Shown: in pieces, positions 18,001 through 24,868 of the stretch
Position numbering within the stretch: position 1 is the first letter of the stretch
Layout of the letters: the number at the start of each line of letters is the position of its first letter
Source of the DNA: Lautropia sp.
GTDB lineage: Bacteria > Pseudomonadota > Gammaproteobacteria > Burkholderiales > Burkholderiaceae_E
Direction: 5' to 3'
Length of the DNA stretch: 38,857 nucleotides
Assembly: GCA_030532895.1 (NCBI GenBank)
Contig: JAUNKF010000031.1
Coordinates: forward strand, 1 to 38,857
Notes under the pieces: model-generated
The model's database searches: none
The model's input: the letters and a program-made list of their open reading frames with translations, nothing else
What the model was told of the DNA's origin: nothing
Program-made: the position numbers and the translations under genes

Positions 18001-21000
18001 CCCAGCGCAGGGACGGATACCAGGGCACCTCACGCAAGCGGCCCCGCAAGGCCAGTACACTCACATAAACATTAGGTGACCAATCATCAGCTACCTTCAG
18101 TTCAAAGCTGGGGCGATGACCGCTGAGTGGCACCACCCGTGTCTCGATGATGCCCTCCCGCTCGATGGCAACCAGCGCCGTGGCTTCGCGGAAAGGCATC
18201 CGAACCTGAAAGCGCGCCGTCTCGCCCGGCTCATATTGCTTTTTTTCGGCGAGCACGTCCATCCGGTCATGGTTGTCGGCCTCGAACCACTGCTCGCCCT
18301 GGCCCGTGACCCAAACCTGTTGGGCGGCCATGCTCTGATGTCCCTGGTCGTCTTCGGCCAGCACGATCAGCTCGACCTCGCCGGGCGCGGTGAGGGATGC
18401 CGTGCAGCTCATCAAGCCTTGCGCATCGCTTCGGCCCTCGCAGAGCGTGCCGAGCGAGCGGGTGTGCGTTTGATGCTCGTAGCGGTAGAAGCCGCCCACC
18501 ATCCGCTTGCGGCTGGAGGTGGTGGTGCGGGCCACGGCCTCTACCCTCAGCTTGACGCCGGCCTGGGGCCGACCCGCGTGGTTGAGGGCCAGCGCCTGAA
18601 AGGGCAGTGGCTTGTCCACCGAAATCCAGTGATCGGCCTTGATGCCAGCCACAACCTGCGCGGGCCAGAGGGTGCGCTGGCCCTGAAGGGTGTGTATCTC
18701 GCCGTTCGGGTCGGCGTAGTCGGCTTCAGCCATCAGCAGCATGGGGTGCTTCAGACGGCTGGGCAGGTTCAGCATCAGTTGTCCCTCGCCCTGGGCGTCG
18801 AGTGTGAGCGGCTGTTTGTCCATGATCAGCCGCTGTGACGCTTGCCCGTGGGTGGGAGCGTCGGGTTCGGAGTAGCTGGCTTCGACCGGCGCAGTCTGGT
18901 CGAGGTTTTGGGGCGGGTCGAAGCGAAAGCCGGGATGATCGGGAAACTCGGGGATTTGGGCCTGTGTCTGCACTGAAACCCGTGTGGACAGCCCGGCGGC
19001 GGGGCCGCCCGAGATGTAATTCAATGAGACCGAGAGCGGCGCGGACAGGGCGTCGGCCGTCGTCTCGCCAATTTGCACCTGGCCCTGATAAACCGGCAGC
19101 CGGAATGCCTCCACCCGGAAGCGGCCGCTGTCGAGGTGCTGGCCGTGGCCGGTAAGGCTGATTTGGTAGTGGCCGAGCTTCGTGCCGCGCGGCAGCGTGA
19201 ATTGGCTCTCGGCACTGCGGCCGCCGCTGGCGCTCGTTTGCCAGTTCAAGGCTTGTGAATACTGCTGTCCGCTGCCAACGTGCGTGATGACGAGGGTATC
19301 CGGCTCTTGTGCCGGCTCGGGCAAGGCAAGGCCGCCGGCCTTGGGACTGGTTTGCTGGCGAACAAAATGTTTCATCGACAGCGTTTCACCGGCGCGCAAC
19401 AGGCTGCGATCCAGCACGGTGTGGGCGATGATGTCCGGTTTGGCTTCCAGGCTTGTGGGCACCTCGAATCGCCAGGATTCGATGCCGCGCTGCCAGCCAC
19501 TCCAGATGAAAGCCATGTCGGGCTTGCCGTGCTGCTTGGCGCGGGCGCTCACGAAATAGCCGTGACCAAATTCGCCAGCCTGACGATGGCAATAGGGCGC
19601 CGGGGGAAGTTGGGCAAAATGGGCCACGCCCTGCGCATCGGTGATTGCTTCGGCCACGGGTGTGCCCTTGCAGGTCGAGAGGCGCACCTGCGCACCGGCC
19701 ACCGGCTTGGCGCCATCGAGTGTCGTGACCCAGGCCAGGGCGTTCTCACGGCCTTGCTTGAAGTGAACCCCCAGGTTGGTGACAAGGGCGGCGGTGCGCA
19801 CATGAAAGGCGCGCTCGGGGCCGTAGTTCTCGGCCAGCAGCGCTTGTCCCAGGCGGGGGGAGGTGATTTCCACCACATGAAAACCGGTGTCGAGCGGAAT
19901 GCCCACCACTTCAAAGGGGCGGGTATCGTTTTCAATGGCCGCTGGCAGCGTCATCGTTTCCACGTTGGGCTGGCCCTTGAGGAGAGACAGCGCCCGTACA
20001 TCGAGCAGCGCTTCCCGGTGGCCTTCTTCGTCACGCGGTTGTGGCAGGGGGCCATGGACAGCGGTTTCGGCCTCGGTGTCGAGGACATGGCCGCTGTCGT
20101 AATGGACGACCTTTTGCATCCACTCGATGATGGCGTGGTCACTGTGTCGGGCATCGAGCCGGGTGAACCGAAGCTGCTGGGGGCCAAGCCGTGACTCGAT
20201 GCGACGCAGCGTCACGGGCAGTAGTGCCGGTTCGTCCGGCCCGTTGGCGTGGCGCTCGATGATGCCGAAGGGGGCGGCAGCAAACTTTGCCAGCGGTGGC
20301 ATGGGGCCGGTTTTAAGGCTGAGCGGAAAGCGCTCGGCATTGGCCAGTGGGCGACCGCTGGCATCGTGCAGCGGCTCGGGCAGTCGCAGCTCGTAGTGGG
20401 CGTTTTCTTCAAAGAAGGGGTCGAAGCGCACGCTGCTTACCAGCGGTTCATCCGGGCCGGCCTGGCGATCTCCGCGCTTGGTGGTGTGGGCGCTGGCGGT
20501 CGGGGACACGTCAGGCGCCGTGGGGTCGGTGGCGGCCTTTAGGGCAGCACCCGTCGATTCGTGAGCGGCGGATGTGTGGGCGTCTGGTGTGTCTTGCGCG
20601 GCTGCAGCGCTTTGATCATCGCCGTCGATGTGTGGAAGCAGCGCCTGCCCACCCTGATGCAGACGGATGCGTCGTGCGTCCTTGAGCGTGATCGGCGCAT
20701 TGAAGCGGAGGGTGATGGGACGAATCGGCAGGCAGGCGCTCTGGGCGTTTTCCCGCTCGCAGCTCATCTCGGCCTGGAAGGGTTCGCGCACCGGGTAGAC
20801 GAATTGCTGGCGTTGAGTTTGGGCTAGCCCGTTGGGTGCTTTCACCCCTGGTGCGTAGTGCAGGGTGAGCTGGGCGCCAGGGGAGAGTCGCCGCTGGCAG
20901 TTGAGCGCCACCTGATCGGTGTGCTGGGTGTCTGCCGTGACGGGTTTGGGCTGGAGGCCGGCAGCTTTCAGCACCTGCTCGCGCTCGTCGCCCGCGAGCA

Positions 21001-21628
21001 GCCTGACCGGGATGCGCTCGCCCAGGCTCGTGCTTTGGCACCAGAGATGCTGGCGCAGGCTGTTGAGGCTTGCGGGGCTGCTCAGTTGCAGGACGAAAGC
21101 TTGTTCTTCTTCGATGGCCATGCCCGCGTAGGGCCGGATGAACGAGACCCGTGGGCCGCCGGTGTTGAAGTGGTGCGTGCCGAGCTCGCCGAGCGTTTTG
21201 CCGCTGGGGGCGTGGAAATCCGGGGCCGCTTCCAGCCGGCAACGCACACCGGAGGGCAATGGCTTGGCAAATTCGTGTACCCACTCGCGCTCGTTCGTCC
21301 AGTGGCCAGTGCCCGCCTGATAATTGGCCGGGTCACAAAGGACACGAACCGGGGCGGGGGCGGTCGGGTCGCCCAGCCGGGTGGCGGCCTCATCGAAACG
21401 GATCATCACCTGATGTACGGTGCCAACCGTACCCTGTGGGGATGCCTGTTCGATACGGAGTGTTCGGGGGGCGGCGCTCAGACTGCTGCCGAAGAGCGCA
21501 AGCGCCAGAGACAAGGCTGGGATGATGGCGAGAGGGGGGCGGGCGTGGCTGCGCTCACCGGTTGCAACGGCGGTGGCAGTGTCGGTGGCGATGCTGGCAA
21601 CGGTGGCGCTCGGGGCAAGGGGAGTCAT
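15095..21628 (-). CDS. yfhM: Bacterial alpha-2-macroglobulin with thioester (YfhM type)
   Basis: A very large periplasmic protease-trap protein, about 2177 residues, against about 1650 for E. coli YfhM. A hydrophobic segment near 33-46 ends in LSAA, a plausible signal peptidase I site; there is no lipobox cysteine, unlike E. coli. MG-type beta domains fill the first 1200 residues (for example DRSLLRAGETLSMKHFVRQQ). The A2M core has LFDTLLYWNPRI near 1366, then SQFRLVAIADHGTGRFG. The thioester motif C-L-E-Q is intact (Cys1609 and Gln1612, 16793-16804), followed by an alpha/alpha domain and the closing domain APMTWVVFNDPIPAGATILG near 2040. A Lys/Asp-rich insert (NKDKVEDKAQEKVKDKHK) sits near 1885-1905. 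The start at 21628 lacks a clear ribosome site, so the N-terminus is uncertain. It is translationally coupled to pbpC. Confidence 0.93.
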   Translation of the reverse strand: MTPLAPSATVASIATDTATAVATGERSHARPPLAIIPALSLALALFGSSLSAAPRTLRIEQASPQGTVGTVHQVMIRFDEAATRLGDPTAPAPVRVLCDPANYQAGTGHWTNEREWVHEFAKPLPSGVRCRLEAAPDFHAPSGKTLGELGTHHFNTGGPRVSFIRPYAGMAIEEEQAFVLQLSSPASLNSLRQHLWCQSTSLGERIPVRLLAGDEREQVLKAAGLQPKPVTADTQHTDQVALNCQRRLSPGAQLTLHYAPGVKAPNGLAQTQRQQFVYPVREPFQAEMSCERENAQSACLPIRPITLRFNAPITLKDARRIRLHQGGQALLPHIDGDDQSAAAAQDTPDAHTSAAHESTGAALKAATDPTAPDVSPTASAHTTKRGDRQAGPDEPLVSSVRFDPFFEENAHYELRLPEPLHDASGRPLANAERFPLSLKTGPMPPLAKFAAAPFGIIERHANGPDEPALLPVTLRRIESRLGPQQLRFTRLDARHSDHAIIEWMQKVVHYDSGHVLDTEAETAVHGPLPQPRDEEGHREALLDVRALSLLKGQPNVETMTLPAAIENDTRPFEVVGIPLDTGFHVVEITSPRLGQALLAENYGPERAFHVRTAALVTNLGVHFKQGRENALAWVTTLDGAKPVAGAQVRLSTCKGTPVAEAITDAQGVAHFAQLPPAPYCHRQAGEFGHGYFVSARAKQHGKPDMAFIWSGWQRGIESWRFEVPTSLEAKPDIIAHTVLDRSLLRAGETLSMKHFVRQQTSPKAGGLALPEPAQEPDTLVITHVGSGQQYSQALNWQTSASGGRSAESQFTLPRGTKLGHYQISLTGHGQHLDSGRFRVEAFRLPVYQGQVQIGETTADALSAPLSVSLNYISGGPAAGLSTRVSVQTQAQIPEFPDHPGFRFDPPQNLDQTAPVEASYSEPDAPTHGQASQRLIMDKQPLTLDAQGEGQLMLNLPSRLKHPMLLMAEADYADPNGEIHTLQGQRTLWPAQVVAGIKADHWISVDKPLPFQALALNHAGRPQAGVKLRVEAVARTTTSSRKRMVGGFYRYEHQTHTRSLGTLCEGRSDAQGLMSCTASLTAPGEVELIVLAEDDQGHQSMAAQQVWVTGQGEQWFEADNHDRMDVLAEKKQYEPGETARFQVRMPFREATALVAIEREGIIETRVVPLSGHRPSFELKVADDWSPNVYVSVLALRGRLREVPWYPSLRWGIGSLSAWWQAWQSIGQEDTNTATKPPAPTALIDLSKPAFRFGMAEIRVGGAAHRLDVRLSTDQTRYPVRGKAQVQIEAKLPDGQPAAHAEVALAAVDQALLALMPNQSWSLLNAMLARRPWGVETATAQMEVVGRRHYGRKAVPAGGDGGPGTPTRELFDTLLYWNPRIRLDAEGRATVSVPLNDSISQFRLVAIADHGTGRFGTGQTGIQTTQDLQIISALPPVVRGGDQLEASISLRNTTDVPMQLTVKAQAGEQHLAPRQISLPAGATVPVTWAVSVPDRDGLRPGEAAPSTQAAHGAHAGNAATAGSAWRWQIEASDPARQLSDRVALTLHVLPAVPVMVQQASLLQLDKPYSTPVAPPADALPARGGLSIGLQARLVDGLPAVQDWFKRYPYSCLEQQASKALVLADQAHWQALMSELPAYLDEDALAHYFPPSEGAAHRGSEVLSSWLLAASDEAARLNPAFALPEKSRQQLINGLTRFVEGRLKRERWAPQADLTARKLMVIEALSRYGAATANMISNLTITPRQWPTHALIDWLNILKRMPALPRQASLKREALQLLRTRLSYQGSRLVLQHEAEDNWWWLMVNGDVNAARLLLTVLDEPSWHQELGRLATGLIGRQQAGRWQTTTANLWGWLALHRFSMAHESTPVEGLTQAVLNSAAGSQRSLFDWNKDKVEDKAQEKVKDKHKADDLLSGHPLFFEWPTNPKTGASHAATRAGTAVAPRTATRPSAPVKTTVTTGQPSIPHAGVALTGGTLSLHHEGTGKPWVSIQSLAAVPRTKAISAGYRIEKRITPVMQQNPALPAGHYSRGDILRVRLTVRASAPMTWVVFNDPIPAGATILGSGLGRDSAIATRQESTGSRGWLAYEERSFEAFRSYFEWLPQGESHVEYTIRLNQTGRFLLPPSRVEALYAPERFGESPNAPVTVVAPAALPTVAPAAASDAAAREKAGIAASSAPKRPS

Positions 21629-21978
21629 GAGGCAGCGTGGGGCAAAGGTGGGCAAGTGAGGGGCTGGTGCAGCGTCCGCGTGGACTGGTTCAGCGTATCC
21701 CTCGGGGAGCGGTGTCGTTTGGCCGCGTATTGCCCTGTTTTACCCCCTGCGGTGCTGGCAGGCCAGTGCTTGTGGCCCACCTACGACGCAGGCGGCCGGC
21801 GTGCGGGCCTCTTGGGAAGATGTTCAGAGGCGCCCTGGCATGTGTTGCACCGGACGGGGGAGAAAGGCGCTGATGTTGCGGTGCACGATCCGGGCCTGCT
21901 GGCGTGCAGCAACGCCGACAAGGTCAGTGCGTGTTTCTGGCAAATCACGGAAATGCCTTAGGGTTATCAATCAATCAT

Positions 21979-21992
21979 TTGATCTAGATTAA
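21979..21992 (+). promoter_or_regulatory. FNR/Dnr-like box, distal
   Basis: TTGATCTAGATTAA differs at one base from the CRP/FNR-family consensus TTGAT-N4-ATCAA. It is 61 bp upstream of a perfect copy and about 150 bp before the nirK start. At this distance (centre near -102 from the inferred start of transcription) it could be an auxiliary site. Confidence 0.55.
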
Positions 21993-22039
21993 CTCCCAGC
22001 GATTGGTCAGGATCGGGATATTCATATTGCTTGTCGAAA

Positions 22040-22053
22040 TTGATTCCCATCAA
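22040..22053 (+). promoter_or_regulatory. FNR/Dnr box of the nirK promoter
   Basis: TTGATTCCCATCAA is a perfect TTGAT-N4-ATCAA palindrome, the binding site of FNR and of the NO-sensing relatives Dnr/NnrR. A -10-like TATCTT lies at 22077-22082. Placing the start of transcription near 22088 puts the box centre at -41.5, the classic position for activation at a class II site. nirK starts at 22138 with AGAGAGGAAAA before it. This predicts induction of nirK under low oxygen and probably NO or nitrite. Confidence 0.85.
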
Positions 22054-22137
22054 TCATGCCGCACGTCACCCTCGGCTATCTTGGTTAAGAAGGTTTTCAC
22101 GTGAGTGACACCTTGTTTCTGAGAGAGAGGAAAATCC

Positions 22138-23286
22138 ATGAAAACGACGGTGATGCGCAAATCCCTGTTGTGCACTGCAATTGGCCTTTGCCTGATGGGC
22201 ACGTCCGCGTTTGCGGCCGATCCGGTGGCGTCCACCACGGGTGGTCTGCCGGGTTATGACGTGATCAAGGCACCGGCCAGCATCCAGAAGCTCCAGCGTG
22301 TGAAGCAGACACTGGTGGCCCCGCCCAACGTGCCTGAGCACAGCCTCGAATCGCCGAAGGCACCTCGTGTCGTCGAGGTGGAAATGTTCATCGACGAAAA
22401 GGAGATCGAGGTCGAGCCTGGTGTTTTCATGTGGGCTTTCACCTTCAATGGTTCGGTGCCTGGCCCGATGATCATCGTGCATGAAGGCGATTATGTCGAA
22501 CTCACGCTGAAGAACCTGTCGAAGAACGAGCTCGTTCACAACATCGACTTCCACGCCTCGACTGGCGCGTTGGGGGCGGGTGAGCTGACGCACGTTCAGC
22601 CGGGGCAGGAAGTGAAGGTTCGCTGGCAGGCTACGAAGCCGGGCACCTTCGTCTACCATTGCGCACCGGGCGGCCCGATGATTCCGTGGCACGTCGTGCA
22701 TGGCATGAACGGCGCGATCACCGTGCTGCCGAAGGGGGGTCTGAAGGACAAGAACGGCAAGCCGATCAAGTATGATCGTGCCTACTACATCGGTGAGCAG
22801 GATTTCTACCTGCCGAAAGATGAGGAAGGCAACTACAAGCGTTACAAGACCGCTGGCGAGTCGATGGCCGATGACAAGGAAGTCATGGACAAGCTGATCC
22901 CGACGCACGTCGTCTTCGGTGAGCGCAAGGGCGCCTACACCGGCGAGAACGCGATGACGGCCAAGGTCGGTGAGACGGTGATGATCTATCACTCGCAGGC
23001 CAACCGCCAGTCGTATCCGCACTTGATCGGCGGTCATGGCGATTACGTCTGGGAGCGTGGCAACCTGGCCGATCCCCCGCTGCAGGATCTGGAGAGCTGG
23101 GCCATTGCTGCAGGCTCCACCGGTGCCTTCATGTACACCTTCAAGCAGCCGGGCGTATACGTGTACCTGAGCCACAACCTGATCGAGGCCGTGAACCTGG
23201 GGGCACTCGCCCAGATCAAGGTCGATGGCAAGTGGGACAACAACCTGATGGAGCAGACCGTTGCTCCCCGTGCTTTCAAGGAGTGA
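22138..23286 (+). CDS. nirK: Copper-containing nitrite reductase (NO-forming)
   Basis: Periplasmic enzyme that reduces nitrite to nitric oxide in denitrification or nitrite detoxification. It has 382 residues with a Sec signal peptide ending near AFAA (residue 27), then two cupredoxin domains. All copper ligands are visible: type 1 copper His134, Cys175, His185, Met190; type 2 copper His139, His174 and His300 (LIGGHGDYVW). The catalytic pair is Asp137 and His257. The type 1 loop reads HCAPGGPMIPWH, one residue longer than in the Alcaligenes faecalis enzyme. No haem c or extra cupredoxin domain is fused, so it needs an external donor such as a cytochrome c or azurin, which is not in this window. 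The AGAGAGGAAAA ribosome site and FNR-type boxes lie upstream. Genes for two copper chaperones follow. Confidence 0.96.
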   Translation: MKTTVMRKSLLCTAIGLCLMGTSAFAADPVASTTGGLPGYDVIKAPASIQKLQRVKQTLVAPPNVPEHSLESPKAPRVVEVEMFIDEKEIEVEPGVFMWAFTFNGSVPGPMIIVHEGDYVELTLKNLSKNELVHNIDFHASTGALGAGELTHVQPGQEVKVRWQATKPGTFVYHCAPGGPMIPWHVVHGMNGAITVLPKGGLKDKNGKPIKYDRAYYIGEQDFYLPKDEEGNYKRYKTAGESMADDKEVMDKLIPTHVVFGERKGAYTGENAMTAKVGETVMIYHSQANRQSYPHLIGGHGDYVWERGNLADPPLQDLESWAIAAGSTGAFMYTFKQPGVYVYLSHNLIEAVNLGALAQIKVDGKWDNNLMEQTVAPRAFKE

Positions 23287-23297
23287 GCACGGTGTGA

Positions 23298-23333
23298 GGC
23301 ATGACTGACACGGTTGGGTGTGTCGGTCATGCC
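23298..23333 (+). terminator. Hairpin after nirK
   Basis: A 14-bp stem with one wobble, GGCATGACTGACAC (23298-23311) and GTGTCGGTCATGCC (23320-23333), starts 12 bp after the nirK stop. No T-run follows, so it may be a weak terminator or an mRNA-stabilising structure that lets part of the transcript continue into the copper chaperone genes. Confidence 0.6.
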
Positions 23334-23619
23334 GTTGCCCCTCGTGTGCGCCGGCTCTCGCGCGTGTTATCTGCCTGTGTGTCTCCACGACAGCCCTGTG
23401 GCGCGCTGTGTCGTCAGCACGCGCCATGAGGGCGTGCATGACACACGGTGAGCGGGATGTCGTACCGAGGGGCTTTCAGAACGATGAGCATGCTGATGGC
23501 ACGGCCGTGTTTCGCGTGGGCAAGCTGAGCTGGCGCGAAGCTTGTCGTGCCATCGGTACGGCTGAAGGAGCGTCCCTGGTGGCAGGGCGTTCATGGAAGG
23601 CGTTGATGCAGGAGGCGTC
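23334..23619. other. Gap between nirK and the SCO gene, no gene seen
   Basis: Together with the hairpin before it, this makes 333 bp without a recognised gene. It may hold a promoter for the SCO-PCuAC pair, but no FNR box or clear -35/-10 pair was found. The end carries GGAGG (23611-23615), the ribosome site of the SCO gene. Confidence 0.4.
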
Positions 23620-24225
23620 ATGTTCAGAAAATGGTGTGCACTGGCGTGCCTCTGCGGGCTGATGGTGTTTGCTTCGGGGGTGGCCTCGGCTCGTCAGATC
23701 AGTTTCGAGTTGCAGGATGACAAGGGCGTCGTCACGCACGAAAGCTATCCGGGCAAGTACCTGATGCTGGCCATCGGTTTCACGTCGTGTCCGGACATCT
23801 GCCCAACCACGTTGTATGAATACGCGGGGGTGATGCAGTCGTTGAAGAATCCCGATGCCATTCAACCGATTTTCGTGACGATCGATCCTGTCAATGATGA
23901 TCCCGCGCGGCTCAATGCCTATACACGCTTTTTCGATGAGCGGATCGTGGGGCTGGGCGGTGACAGGAAGAACATCAAGGCGCTGGTCGACCAGCTCGGG
24001 GCCACTTACGGGTACCGCAAGGACGGCAAGCGGCTGGAGAGCCCGGAGCAGGGCGATGGCTACACGGTCTATCACAGCGCCCTCATCTACCTGATTTCGC
24101 CGGATCGCGAACTGGTGGACGTGTTCGATTACCAGATTGGCTCCGAGGGGCTGACCGAAGCGCTGGACAAGGTGCTGGGCGAGCCGTCAAAGCCGGCTGG
24201 CAAGCCCCCGGCATCCACATCATGA
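23620..24225 (+). CDS. SCO1/SenC family copper chaperone
   Basis: A 201-residue protein with a thioredoxin fold that delivers copper, or reduces cysteines, for copper enzymes in the periplasm; SCO proteins classically serve the CuA site of cytochrome oxidase. A signal peptide or N-terminal anchor covers residues 1-24. The copper ligands are Cys57 and Cys61 (SCPDICPT) and His152 (VYHSALIYLI), all present. The frame extends nine codons upstream, but the ATG at 23620 follows GGAGG closely. It lies 333 bp after nirK and 21 bp before a PCuAC gene, so the pair is probably co-transcribed. The setting suggests copper supply to NirK rather than to an oxidase; this is inference, since no oxidase genes are in view. 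Confidence 0.92.
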   Translation: MFRKWCALACLCGLMVFASGVASARQISFELQDDKGVVTHESYPGKYLMLAIGFTSCPDICPTTLYEYAGVMQSLKNPDAIQPIFVTIDPVNDDPARLNAYTRFFDERIVGLGGDRKNIKALVDQLGATYGYRKDGKRLESPEQGDGYTVYHSALIYLISPDRELVDVFDYQIGSEGLTEALDKVLGEPSKPAGKPPASTS

Positions 24226-24246
24226 GTGCAACGAGGAGAGGACATC

Positions 24247-24777
24247 ATGAAGACGATGATCACATTGGCTGCCGCGATGCTGGTGGTGTTTCAGGCGCAG
24301 GCTGCCGAATCGGCGATGCCATCACGTACCGAGCTCAAGGACTGCGTGATTCAGGAAGTGCTGCCGGGCAAGAACATGACGGGGGCTTTCGTGCGCTTCG
24401 TGCACCGGGGTGAGCCGGTCGAGATGCTGCGTGCCGAGGTGCCTGGTCTCAGTGAGCGGGTGGAATTGCACAGCATGGCGGTGAAGGATGGGGTCATGGA
24501 GATGATTCCCCTCACCAGTACCCGGCTCGAGGCGGGTGAGCGGGTGTTCAGGAAGGGGGCTGATCATGTGATGCTCTTCGACATCGACGAGAAGCCTGCG
24601 ATCGGCAGCAAGCACACGATTCGGATCTACTTCAGCAATCAGACCGTGGCCAGTTGTGAGGCGGTGGTGAAATCGATTCACGACGTGATGCAGGATGCCG
24701 GCATCAAGGGCGCGGCACACGGTGGCCATGGTGGTCATGGTTCGAAGGGCGATGGCCACGGTGGCATGAGTCACTGA
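24247..24777 (+). CDS. PCuAC family periplasmic copper chaperone
   Basis: A 176-residue periplasmic Cu(I) carrier with a cleavable signal peptide (MKTMITLAAAMLVVFQAQAA). The PCuAC/DUF461 signature is clear: His75 in ELHSMAVKDGVMEM, Met86, and His107/Met109 in GADHVMLFDI, close to the family pattern H-X10-M-X21-H-X-M. A His/Gly-rich tail (HGGHGGHGSKGDGHGGMSH) adds further copper-binding capacity, as in many relatives. PCuAC and SCO proteins act together to load CuA centres, and the two genes are adjacent here with a 21-bp gap. The chosen ATG follows GAGAGGA; an upstream in-frame start at 24226 would add seven residues and disturb the signal peptide. Confidence 0.92.
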   Translation: MKTMITLAAAMLVVFQAQAAESAMPSRTELKDCVIQEVLPGKNMTGAFVRFVHRGEPVEMLRAEVPGLSERVELHSMAVKDGVMEMIPLTSTRLEAGERVFRKGADHVMLFDIDEKPAIGSKHTIRIYFSNQTVASCEAVVKSIHDVMQDAGIKGAAHGGHGGHGSKGDGHGGMSH

Positions 24778-24868
24778 GCTTGTCAGGCACCGACCACTCG
24801 GGTGGGTCACCGATCCGGTCGGGCCTTTGATCTGTTTTCCGGGCCGTGGTGCCCCACAGGAGCCAATC

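Larger units (their letters stand above)
21629..22137. other. Divergent promoter region between yfhM and nirK
   Basis: This 509-bp region lies between two divergent genes. The right third holds two FNR/Dnr-like boxes and a -10-like element for nirK (listed separately). The left part (21660-21950) is GC-rich, with open frames that look like chance extensions; it must also contain the start region and promoter of yfhM, which I could not pinpoint. Confidence 0.5.

Noticed and set aside
22066-23439. 457-residue frame antisense to nirK
   Set aside because: NirK is certain on the plus strand; the antisense product has no recognised domain and no ribosome site.
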